A stretch of 12,224 nt of DNA, from assembly GCA_017620455.1 (NCBI GenBank), contig JAFZQK010000066.1:1-12224 (forward strand), read 5' to 3'. The stretch comes from Clostridia bacterium (lineage in GTDB: Bacteria; Bacillota_A; Clostridia; Christensenellales; Aristaeellaceae). The position numbers were made by a program, and so were the translations under genes. Positions within the stretch are counted from its first letter, which is position 1. Each line of letters starts with the position of its first letter. Shown piece by piece: positions 6,514 to 12,224 of this stretch. The notes under the pieces were generated by a model. It did not search any database. It was given only the letters and a program-made list of their open reading frames with translations, and was not told where the DNA came from.

Positions 6514-8178
6514 ATGGCGCAGCCAAGCAAACTGAGGATCATTCCGCTGGGAGGCGTGGATGAGATCGGGAAGAACCTGACGGTTCTGGAATATGAAGAC
6601 GATATCCTGGTGGTGGACGTGGGGAGCATCTTCCCCAACGAGGATATGCTGGGCATCGACCTGGTGATCCCGGACGTGACGTACCTGGTGGATAATAAGG
6701 ACCGGGTGCGGGGCTACGTGTTCACCCACGGGCATGAGGACCATATCGGCGCCACGCCCTATGTGCTGCAGCAGGTGCCCGCCCCCATCTGGGGCACCCG
6801 GCTGACCTTGGCGCTGATCGACCTCAAGCTCCGGGAGCACCGGGTGAACGGCATCCAGATGAACCCCGTGGTGCCCCGGGACGAAGTGAAGATCGGGAAA
6901 TTCACGGTAAAATTCGTGAAGGTGAGCCATTCCATCCCCGGCGCCTGCGCCCTGATCATTTCCTGCCCCGCCGGGGTGGTGGTGCATTCCGGGGACTTCA
7001 AGATCGACTTTACCCCCGTGGACGGGGAAGTGACCGATCTGAGCGCCCTGGCCGCCGCCGGGGACGCGGGGGTGATGGCCCTGCTGTGCGAAAGCACCAA
7101 CATCGAGCGCCCGGGCTATACCATGAGCGAGCGCAAGATCGGCGACACCTTCATCAACCAGTTCCGCAACGCCCAGGGCCGGGTGATCGTGGCCATGTTC
7201 GCCAGCAATATCAACCGGCTGCAGCAGGTGATCGACAGCGCCATCCGCTTCGGCCGCAAGGTGTGCTTCGTGGGCCGCAGCATGATTTCCGTCAGCCGGG
7301 TGGCCATGCAGCAGGGCGAATTGGTGATTCCCGAGGGATATCTGCTGGAAATGGACGATCTGGATTCCTACCGGGACGAAGAATTGCTGATCCTCACCAC
7401 CGGCAGCCAGGGCGAGCCCATGAGCGGCCTGACCCGCATGGCCTATTCCGAGCACCGTAAGCTGCAGATCAAGCCCAGCGACAAGGTGATCATTTCCGCC
7501 ACGCCCATCCCCGGCAACGAAAAATTCGTTTCCCGGGTGATCAATCAGCTCTACCGCTGCGGCGCCGAGGTGATTTACGAGGCCATGGCGGAGGTGCACG
7601 TGTCCGGCCACGCCTGCCAGGAGGAGATCAAGCTGATGCACGCCCTGGTGCGGCCCCAGTATTTCATCCCCGTCCACGGGGAATACCGCATGCTCTGGCA
7701 GCACGCGGAATTGGCCGAGGCCATGGGCATGGACCGGAAGAACATCGTGCTCCCCTCCGCGGGCCAGGTGATCGAAATGAACCGGGAAAGCCTGTCCCTG
7801 GGCGAAACGGTGCCCACCGGCGAGGTGCTGGTGGACGGCCTGGGCATCGGGGACGTGGGCAACGTGGTGCTGCGGGACCGCAGACACCTGAGCCAGGACG
7901 GCCTGATCATCGTGGCGATGGCTTTCGACCGCACCAACGGCGTGCTGGTTTCCGGCCCCGATGTGATCAGCCGCGGCTTCGTCTACGTCCGGGAGAACGA
8001 GGACATCATCGAGTCCACCCGGGAGGTGGTGCGCTCCATCATCGCCAGCTACGGCCGCATCGAGGGCAGCGACTGGCCCAGCATCAAGAACCGCATCAAG
8101 GATGAGCTGCACCATTATATTTATGAAAAGATCAAGCGCAATCCCATGATCCTGCCCATCATCGTGGACCTGGGCTGA
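6514..8178 (+). CDS. rnjA: Ribonuclease J (metallo-beta-lactamase/beta-CASP)
   Basis: A 554-residue protein of the normal RNase J length. RNase J is a 5'-3' exoribonuclease and endoribonuclease central to mRNA decay and rRNA maturation in Bacillota. The metallo-beta-lactamase core shows HGHEDH (H72, H74, D76, H77), H139 in KVSHS and D161 in HSGDFKID. The beta-CASP part includes TGSQGEPMSGL and the HVSGHA motif around residues 361-366, followed by QYFIPVHGEYRML. The ATG follows a strong AAAGGAGG site. The gene has its own extended -10 promoter. No terminator separates it from the sortase gene 132 bases downstream. It could be RnjA or a second RnjB copy; the gene name rests on general similarity. 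Confidence 0.95.
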   Translation: MAQPSKLRIIPLGGVDEIGKNLTVLEYEDDILVVDVGSIFPNEDMLGIDLVIPDVTYLVDNKDRVRGYVFTHGHEDHIGATPYVLQQVPAPIWGTRLTLALIDLKLREHRVNGIQMNPVVPRDEVKIGKFTVKFVKVSHSIPGACALIISCPAGVVVHSGDFKIDFTPVDGEVTDLSALAAAGDAGVMALLCESTNIERPGYTMSERKIGDTFINQFRNAQGRVIVAMFASNINRLQQVIDSAIRFGRKVCFVGRSMISVSRVAMQQGELVIPEGYLLEMDDLDSYRDEELLILTTGSQGEPMSGLTRMAYSEHRKLQIKPSDKVIISATPIPGNEKFVSRVINQLYRCGAEVIYEAMAEVHVSGHACQEEIKLMHALVRPQYFIPVHGEYRMLWQHAELAEAMGMDRKNIVLPSAGQVIEMNRESLSLGETVPTGEVLVDGLGIGDVGNVVLRDRRHLSQDGLIIVAMAFDRTNGVLVSGPDVISRGFVYVRENEDIIESTREVVRSIIASYGRIEGSDWPSIKNRIKDELHHYIYEKIKRNPMILPIIVDLG

Positions 8179-8252
8179 CCTTTGCCCTTCTGTAAATCCG
8201 GCGGCGCGCGGGCATGCTGCGGAAGGAAGAAAGAAGAAAACTGAGGAATGAA

Positions 8253-8298
8253 TGACAGAACAGGCCGTATCAGGAGGATGATATGGCCTGTTCTGTCA
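8253..8298 (+). repeat. Long perfect-stem hairpin in the sortase leader with an SD-like loop
   Basis: Bases 8253-8272 pair with 8279-8298 along all 20 positions, with a single G-U wobble (8267 with 8284). The 6-base loop is GGAGGA (8273-8278), a Shine-Dalgarno sequence. The stem ends directly before the AGGGGG site used by the sortase gene. No T run follows on the + strand, so it does not look like a normal terminator. It may control sortase translation or mRNA ends, or be a DNA-level dyad. Confidence 0.7.
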
Positions 8299-8303
8299 GG
8301 GGG
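8298..8303 (+). promoter_or_regulatory. Ribosome binding site supporting the srtB start
   Basis: AGGGGG, 7 bases before ATG 8311, resembling the site used by the PdaB-like gene. Its first base is the last base of the long hairpin, so folding of that hairpin could influence access. The competing GGAGGA in the loop is only correctly spaced for an ATG at 8283 that is out of frame. Confidence 0.55.
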
Positions 8304-8310
8304 AAACAAG

Positions 8311-9267
8311 ATGCAGTGTCAGCCCCGGAACCGAAGAAAAAGCCGTTGCCGCAACCGGTGGGGACGGCTGATTGCGGTGCTGCTGGGGCTGGGCGCGGCG
8401 GCTTTCGGGCTGGTGAAGCTGATCGGCTACGGCGCGGATCTTCTGTCCTCCCGGCGCACCGCCCGGGAGCTGCGGGCGGTGTATGACGCAGCGCCGGCGG
8501 CGGAGACCCCGGCCGCAGCGGAAACGTCCGCCCCGGAAGCGGCGCCGGAAAGCACCGCCGCCCCCGCCGCCGCGCCCACGGCGGGCCCTGCGCCGGCAGC
8601 CCTGCCGAAGCTGCCCGAGATCGGGTATCCCGGCAATCCGGGGAAAACGATCGGCAGCCGCTTCCACAGTCTGCGGAAGGAGAACCGGGATATCGTGGGC
8701 TGGCTCACCATCGGGCGTCTGATCGACGAACCGGTGGTGCAGCGGGACGACGTGTACTATATGGACCATGACGCCAAGGGAAACCGCAACGTCAACGGGG
8801 CCGTTTTCCTGGATTCGGGCGTTTCCCTCAAAATCAGGCCCTGGACCTATATCCTCTACGGTCACAACATGAAAAGCGGGGCCATGTTCGGAAACCTGCG
8901 GAACTATGAAAACGCGTCCTTTTATCACGGCAGCCCCTTCATTGCTTTCGATACCGTGTACGAGGAGGGGCGGTACGTGGTTTTTGCCGTGGGCAACGTC
9001 AGCACCGTGGAAGGGGGCAGGAATTATGTGGATTTCTATGCCCTCAAATCGCCGGATATCGCCGTAAGGCAGAAAAATATTGATCTCCTGACCGCCGCCT
9101 CCGTGCATACCTGCACGGTGGACGTACAGCCGGAAGATCAGCTGCTTCTCCTGGTCACCTGCGTTGAAAAGGATGAAGAACGCCGGATCGTCGCCGCCCG
9201 CCGCATCCGGGAGGGAGAGGACGAAAAGGCGCTGGCAGCGCTGGTGGAAAAGAGCAGGAAAAAGTGA
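8311..9267 (+). CDS. srtB: Class B sortase
   Basis: A 318-residue membrane-anchored transpeptidase that links surface proteins to the cell wall. Features in order: a basic N-terminus rich in Arg, one transmembrane segment (about 20-39), a low-complexity Ala/Pro/Glu linker (about 59-100), then the sortase barrel. Catalytic residues are H185 in LYGHNMKSG, C284 in LLVTCVEKD and R292 in RRIVA. YGHNMK.G.MFG with a following helix is typical of class B enzymes, including the lone housekeeping SrtB of C. difficile. The start ATG at 8311 was chosen because AGGGGG lies 7 bases upstream; in-frame ATGs at 8248 and 8278 have no properly spaced site and would put the leader hairpin inside the coding region. 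No substrate with a sorting signal is in the window. Confidence 0.93.
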   Translation: MQCQPRNRRKSRCRNRWGRLIAVLLGLGAAAFGLVKLIGYGADLLSSRRTARELRAVYDAAPAAETPAAAETSAPEAAPESTAAPAAAPTAGPAPAALPKLPEIGYPGNPGKTIGSRFHSLRKENRDIVGWLTIGRLIDEPVVQRDDVYYMDHDAKGNRNVNGAVFLDSGVSLKIRPWTYILYGHNMKSGAMFGNLRNYENASFYHGSPFIAFDTVYEEGRYVVFAVGNVSTVEGGRNYVDFYALKSPDIAVRQKNIDLLTAASVHTCTVDVQPEDQLLLLVTCVEKDEERRIVAARRIREGEDEKALAALVEKSRKK

Positions 9268-9284
9268 ACGCCCCTGTCCGCAGC

Positions 9285-9324
9285 AAAATGAAAGCCGCCG
9301 GCATGATCCGTCATGCCGGCGGCT
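9285..9324. terminator. Hairpin terminator between srtB and the VanY-like gene
   Basis: A perfect 14-base-pair GC-rich stem (9293-9306 with 9311-9324) has a TCCG loop. On the - strand it is followed by TTTCATTTT (9292-9285), a usable interrupted T run, so it should end the VanY-like transcript. On the + strand no T run follows, so termination of srtB there is less certain, though the genes converge and the stem is strong. Confidence 0.7.
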
Positions 9325-9373
9325 GTGCCGTTCCGGGGGATGCGCTGCAAGCGCCGCCCCGGGCCGCTTCGCG

Positions 9374-10510
9374 TCAGTAAGCGATGGCCACGATGATGCC
9401 GCCGCAGTTGTCGGTGGATACGATTGTCTCCCGGGCGTTGGCGGCGGTGGTCACCGTCACGTCGCCGGAAAGGTTCTTGTCTTCCGTCCAGGTGATCTCA
9501 TATTTGAGAACGCCGTCCTGATATACGACGATGTGGGGATGGCGGATGAGGTATTCGATGTACTCCTCCATGCAGAAATCCATGATGTGCATGACCGCGG
9601 CGTTGGGCCGGCCCACGTAGCGGTAAATGCTCAGCTGCTTGTGCTCCCCGGTCTTCCAGGCTTTGTCGGTGACCGTGGAATTGGGATAGCCCTGCACCGG
9701 GAAGCGGAAAATGATGCCGTATTCCCAGCTGTGCTCCAGCAGCCAGTCGGACTGTTCCATGTCCTTGAACTTCTTATCCATGAACTCTTTATCGTCTTTT
9801 TTATACCGGTCCACCCGGAAGGACAGGCCGCTCTGGTATTCGCTGGTGCCGGGATAATTGACGGTCTGGCTGACCTTGTCCCGCAGGGCGTCGCCGCTGA
9901 GCTTTTCGGCATAATGGGCGGCTTCCTTGTCGTAATAGCCCTGCTGGGTCTCGTTGGTGCGGTAGCCCTCGTCGATCAGGTAGCCGTCCAGCCCTTCGTC
10001 GTTGGCGGCCTTGAGCATTTCTTCCAGGGCGGTGACGGCGGCGGGGAACAGCTTCACGCTGGAATTTTTCACGGGGATCCCGTTCTTGGAGGTGTGCACG
10101 GAAACCAGGTCAGTTTCCGGGAAATCCGCGGGCATGGAATGCCAGTGATTGAGCAGCAGCATGCCGCCTTTGATCAGGTCCTTCCGGGTGACGGAGAGCG
10201 TCCTGGAATTGCTGATGGGGAAATAGCTCACGTCCAGCACGTCCCAGCCTTCGCTTTTGGGGGTGGGCCACTGGGGCGCTTCCTCTTTCTTTTCCTGGGC
10301 GTTCGCCTTTTCTTCGGCTTTGGCCTTTCTGTAATCCTCGTCCAGCTGGGTGTTGATCTGATCGGCATCCGCCTGGGCCTGGGCCACGCGCTCGTTATAA
10401 TCCGTGTCCGCCCATTGCTTCAAAAGGTAGCAGCCGACCGCCAGCAGCAGCAGCAGGACCAGGATAATCGCCAGCGTAATATAGGCGTTTTTCCCGCGAT
10501 TCTTGGCCAT
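9374..10510 (-). CDS. Membrane-anchored VanY/M15B-like protein lacking zinc ligands (probable pseudoenzyme)
   Basis: A 378-residue protein: transmembrane anchor (about 9-30), a charged Ala/Gln/Glu/Lys-rich stretch (34-78) that could be a coiled coil, then a D,D-carboxypeptidase (VanY, peptidase M15B) fold at about 90-330. Fold landmarks are EGYRTNETQQ (181-190), PGTSEYQSGL (220-229), WLLEHSWEYGIIFRFP (256-271), RYVG (297-300) and a late EEYIEYL. In active M15B enzymes the motifs read SEHQxGLAxD and EPWHxRYVG. Here the zinc His is Tyr225, the zinc Asp is Arg232, the second zinc His is Ile295 and the catalytic Glu is Gln292. I checked the codons for 225, 232 and 295. It therefore probably binds wall peptides without cutting them, or does something else. 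The ATG at 10510 is preferred to ATG 10528 because AAGGGG lies 8 bases before it. It has its own strong promoter. Confidence 0.8.
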   Translation of the reverse strand: MAKNRGKNAYITLAIILVLLLLLAVGCYLLKQWADTDYNERVAQAQADADQINTQLDEDYRKAKAEEKANAQEKKEEAPQWPTPKSEGWDVLDVSYFPISNSRTLSVTRKDLIKGGMLLLNHWHSMPADFPETDLVSVHTSKNGIPVKNSSVKLFPAAVTALEEMLKAANDEGLDGYLIDEGYRTNETQQGYYDKEAAHYAEKLSGDALRDKVSQTVNYPGTSEYQSGLSFRVDRYKKDDKEFMDKKFKDMEQSDWLLEHSWEYGIIFRFPVQGYPNSTVTDKAWKTGEHKQLSIYRYVGRPNAAVMHIMDFCMEEYIEYLIRHPHIVVYQDGVLKYEITWTEDKNLSGDVTVTTAANARETIVSTDNCGGIIVAIAY

Positions 10511-10518
10511 TTTCTTAT

Positions 10519-10524
10519 CCCCTT
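10519..10524 (-). promoter_or_regulatory. Ribosome binding site that decides the VanY-like start
   Basis: AAGGGG on the - strand, 8 bases before ATG 10510. The alternative ATG at 10528 lies upstream of this site and has none of its own. Confidence 0.6.
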
Positions 10525-10586
10525 CCATGGCGCTTTACGCACCGGTGTTGATTGTTCTTTGTGGAAAATGACAATTCTCCTGCTTA

Positions 10587-10615
10587 CTTATATCAAAAAT
10601 ATTACGAAATGTCAA
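10587..10615 (-). promoter_or_regulatory. Strong sigma-A-type promoter of the VanY-like gene
   Basis: On the - strand a perfect TTGACA -35 box (10610-10615) is 17 bases from a TATAAG -10 box (10587-10592). The predicted start near 10580 leaves a leader of about 70 bases. The surrounding 140 bases (10529-10667) are strikingly AT-rich compared with the window. Confidence 0.85.
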
Positions 10616-10630
10616 TATTATTTTGATATA
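10589..10630. repeat. AT-rich dyad spanning the VanY-like promoter
   Basis: TATATCAAAA (10589-10598) is exactly inverted as TTTTGATATA (10621-10630), and the inner ATATT/AATAT bases extend the symmetry with a 2-base offset. The left arm overlaps the -10 box and the -35 box sits inside, which is where a repressor would compete with RNA polymerase. No matching regulator gene is in the window. Confidence 0.5.
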
Positions 10631-10662
10631 ATCGGATATTACGGGAGAAAATGTTACGAAAT
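10599..10662. repeat. Repeated TTACG elements upstream of and within the VanY-like promoter
   Basis: TTACGAAAT occurs at 10602-10610 and again at 10654-10662. ATATTACG occurs at 10599-10606 and 10636-10643. Three TTACG cores thus lie at 10602, 10639 and 10654. They may be binding sites for a regulator, or reflect the biased base composition. Confidence 0.35.
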
Positions 10663-10667
10663 TAATG

Positions 10668-11405
10668 TCATTTTTCATCGAACACCGCCATCACGGCGGC
10701 CAGGGTCTCGCCGATGGGCCGGGAGATGAGCAGATCGGCCCGGCGGTCCATGGGGGTGGGGGAGCGGTTGATGATCACGAGGGGGCCGGAGTAGCCCTGC
10801 ACGAAGCCCGCGGCGGGGTACACCGCCAGGGAGGTGCCGCCGATGATGAGCAGGTCCGCCCGGGCGATGCAGTCCAGCGCGTCCTCGATGGCCTCGGTGG
10901 GCAGCTGTTCGCCGTAGAGCACCACGTCGGGCTTGATCATCCCGCCGCAGGGGCATTTGGGGACGCCGGAGGAGGAAAGGATCTCCTGCAGCGGGAAGGC
11001 GCGGCCGCAGCGGGTGCAGTGATTGCGCAGCACCGAGCCGTGAAGCTCCACCACGTGCTTGCTGCCGGCGGCCTGGTGCAATCCGTCGATATTCTGGGTG
11101 ATCACCGCGGAAAGGACGCCCCGGCCCTCCAATTCCGCCAGGGCCAGATGGGCGGCGTTGGGCTTCGCGTCGGGGAAGAGCATCTTCTTGCGGTAAAAAT
11201 CATAGAATTCTTCCGTCCGGGAAAGAAAAAAATCATGGCTCAGGATGGTTTCCGGGGGATAGCGCCACTGCTGATGGTACAGCCCGTCCGTGCTGCGGAA
11301 ATCCGGGATGCCGCTCTCCGTGGATACGCCGGCGCCGCCGAAGAAAACCGCGCGGCGGGAGCCTGCCAGCAGGTCCCTGAGCTTGAGGATGGTTTCGTCG
11401 CCCAT
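10668..11405 (-). CDS. cobB: NAD-dependent protein deacylase, sirtuin (Sir2/CobB family)
   Basis: A 245-residue cytoplasmic sirtuin of typical bacterial size. It removes acetyl or related acyl groups from lysines while consuming NAD, giving nicotinamide and O-acyl-ADP-ribose. Motifs: GGAGVSTESGIPDFRS (NAD-binding), TQNIDGLHQAAG, the catalytic His in ELHGS, a zinc site made by CTRCGR and CPCGG, then GGTSLAVYPAAG and the INRSPTP segment. The ATG at 11405 was chosen because GGAGG lies 7 bases upstream and homology begins there; the longer open frame runs back through the promoter. It has its own promoter and no clear terminator before the VanY-like gene, so some read-through into that gene is likely. 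Deacetylase versus desuccinylase specificity was not determined. Confidence 0.94.
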   Translation of the reverse strand: MGDETILKLRDLLAGSRRAVFFGGAGVSTESGIPDFRSTDGLYHQQWRYPPETILSHDFFLSRTEEFYDFYRKKMLFPDAKPNAAHLALAELEGRGVLSAVITQNIDGLHQAAGSKHVVELHGSVLRNHCTRCGRAFPLQEILSSSGVPKCPCGGMIKPDVVLYGEQLPTEAIEDALDCIARADLLIIGGTSLAVYPAAGFVQGYSGPLVIINRSPTPMDRRADLLISRPIGETLAAVMAVFDEK

Positions 11406-11441
11406 GTTCGCGCCTCCTTTTGCATACCTTTTTTTGTGCAT

Positions 11442-11470
11442 ATTATGGCGCGGCGCGGGCGTCTTGTCAA
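11442..11470 (-). promoter_or_regulatory. Sigma-A-type promoter of the sirtuin gene
   Basis: On the - strand a perfect TTGACA -35 box (11465-11470) and CATAAT -10 box (11442-11447) are 17 bases apart. The -35 box lies in a small dyad, TTGTC-AATA-GACAA (11464-11477), which could be an operator. Confidence 0.8.
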
Positions 11471-11558
11471 TAGACAATGGCGAAAACCGGGCGCCTTTCT
11501 CCCAGTGGATACAACATATGCACGAAGGAATACGGAAAAATTTGTGAGGTTTTTGGAA

Positions 11559-11587
11559 TGGTAAAAGGGAGAAAAAAACGGTATAAT
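11559..11587 (+). promoter_or_regulatory. Probable promoter of the ABC transporter ATPase gene
   Basis: A perfect TATAAT (11582-11587) lies 17 bases after a weak TGGTAA -35 (11559-11564), in an A-rich stretch. The leader would be about 62 bases with an AAGGAGGA ribosome site (11640-11647). I saw no convincing catabolite-control (cre) site. Confidence 0.6.
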
Positions 11588-11655
11588 ATCCGCAGACAGA
11601 GGCGTGGGCGTCCGGCCCCGCCTGAACACACATGAAATGAAGGAGGATTCAGTCT

Positions 11656-12224
11656 ATGTCCAGCGTATCTCTGAAGCACATCTACAAGGTGTATCCCGGC
11701 GGCGTCACCGCTGTGAGCGATTTCAACCTGGATATCGAGGACAAGGAATTTATCGTGCTGGTCGGTCCTTCCGGCTGCGGCAAATCCACCACGCTGCGCA
11801 TGGTGGCCGGCCTGGAAGAAATCTCCGACGGCGAGCTCTATATCGGCGACAAGCTGGTCAACGATGTGGCGCCCAAGGACCGCGATATCGCCATGGTGTT
11901 CCAGAACTACGCCCTGTATCCTCATATGACGGTGTATGACAACATGGCGTTCGGCCTGAAGCTGCGCAAGACCCCCAAGGAAGAAATCAAGAAGCGCGTG
12001 GAAGAAGCCGCCCGCATCCTGGACATCGCCCACCTGCTCAACCGTAAGCCGAAGGCCTTGTCCGGCGGCCAGCGCCAGCGCGTCGCCCTGGGCCGCGCCA
12101 TCGTGCGTGAACCCAAGGTCTTCCTGATGGACGAACCGCTGTCCAACCTGGACGCCAAGCTGCGCAACCAAATGCGCGCCGAAATCATCCTGCTGCGCCA
12201 GAAGCTGAACACCACCTTCATCTA
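11656..12224 (+). CDS. Sugar ABC transporter ATP-binding protein, MsmK/UgpC/MalK type (cut by window end)
   Basis: The first 189 codons of an ATPase subunit that powers import of sugars or glycerol-3-phosphate and sits on the inner face of the membrane. Visible parts: Walker A GPSGCGKS (37-44), Q-loop Q83 in [13 protein letters not shown], signature LSGGQRQR (135-142), Walker B VFLMDEP (155-161) and D-loop SNLDAKLR (163-170). [19 protein letters not shown] is characteristic of the MalK/UgpC group, whose members often serve several sugar transporters. The C-terminal regulatory domain lies beyond the window. Start ATG is preceded by AAGGAGGA at 8 bases. Codon use is more regular (CTG, AAG, GAA, CGC) than in its neighbours, as for a highly expressed gene. 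Substrate is unknown. Confidence 0.95.
   Translation, partial: MSSVSLKHIYKVYPGGVTAVSDFNLDIEDKEFIVLVGPSGCGKSTTLRMVAGLEEISDGELYIGDKLVNDVAPKDRDIAMVFQNYALYPHMTVYDNMAFGLKLRKTPKEEIKKRVEEAARILDIAHLLNRKPKALSGGQRQRVALGRAIVREPKVFLMDEPLSNLDAKLRNQMRAEIILLRQKLNTTFI

Noticed and set aside
6382..8115. 577-codon open frame on the strand opposite RNase J
   Set aside because: It lies fully antisense to a clear RNase J gene, is rich in His/Gly/Val as expected from the reverse of GC-rich codons, and has no recognisable motif.
8253..8298. Reading the srtB leader hairpin as a Rho-independent terminator of rnjA
   Set aside because: No T run follows on the + strand; the bases after the stem are GGGGGAAACAAG, which serve as the srtB ribosome site.
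8283..8486. 67-codon frame starting 5 bases after the GGAGG in the hairpin loop
   Set aside because: Its start spacing is good, but it overlaps the start of srtB in another frame and its sequence resembles a frame shadow. A short leader role cannot be fully excluded.
10627..10632. TATAAT on the + strand as a second, divergent promoter
   Set aside because: It is the mirror of the dyad arm, lacks any -35 box at the right distance and would only read antisense into the sirtuin gene.
9164..10729. 521-codon open frame on the + strand opposite the VanY-like gene
   Set aside because: It crosses the hairpin terminator and the AT-rich promoter and is antisense to a gene with a good start site and conserved fold motifs.
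11406..11655. Riboswitch or small RNA in the sirtuin/ABC intergenic region
   Set aside because: Only two promoters, a small dyad and ribosome sites are visible; no recognised riboswitch core or terminator-like stem was found.

Overview
The window looks like chromosomal DNA from a high-GC member of the Bacillota, most likely an uncultured or gut/rumen-type Clostridia. The reasons are strong AGGAGG-type ribosome binding sites, RNase J, RlmH, a class B sortase, an LCP-family wall enzyme, a PdaB-like (sporulation-type) deacetylase and a clostridial two-OB SSB-like protein. No species is assigned, and that placement is inference. Coding density is high. I see no mobile element, CRISPR array, rRNA or tRNA.

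Left edge (1-260): the 3' end of a cysteine synthase gene on the + strand, closed by a bidirectional hairpin terminator. Region 257-1706 (- strand): a PdaB-like polysaccharide deacetylase followed by a two-domain SSB-like protein, 7 bases apart, the second ribosome site lying in the last codons of the first gene. Region 1806-6207 (- strand): a compact six-gene operon read from a sigma-A-type promoter at 6179-6207 to a terminator at 1806-1837. The order is M19 dipeptidase, MTA/SAH nucleosidase (mtnN), dCMP/cytidine-type deaminase, LCP-family protein, HAD phosphatase, rlmH. The junctions are 3-base or 1-base gaps or 4-base ATGA/GTGA overlaps, so translation is probably coupled. The operon mixes nucleotide and methyl-cycle salvage, cell-wall work and ribosome maturation.

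Region 6148-6513 is a divergent control region with promoters facing both ways and several perfect small hairpins. Region 6514-9267 (+ strand): ribonuclease J, then a class B sortase whose leader holds a 20-base-pair hairpin with a Shine-Dalgarno-like loop. A long hairpin at 9293-9324 separates these from the convergent genes on the right.

Region 9374-11405 (- strand): a membrane-anchored VanY/M15B-like protein in which every expected zinc ligand appears to be replaced (probable pseudoenzyme), with its own strong promoter inside an AT-rich dyad; upstream of it lies a sirtuin with its own promoter. Right edge (11582-12224, + strand): the first 189 codons of an MsmK/UgpC-type sugar ABC transporter ATPase, cut by the window end.

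Most of the window is housekeeping. I did not find a clear new multi-gene system. The items most worth a second look are the apparently metal-less VanY-like protein with its dyad promoter, the hairpin in the sortase leader, and the tandem hairpins between the dipeptidase and RNase J promoters.
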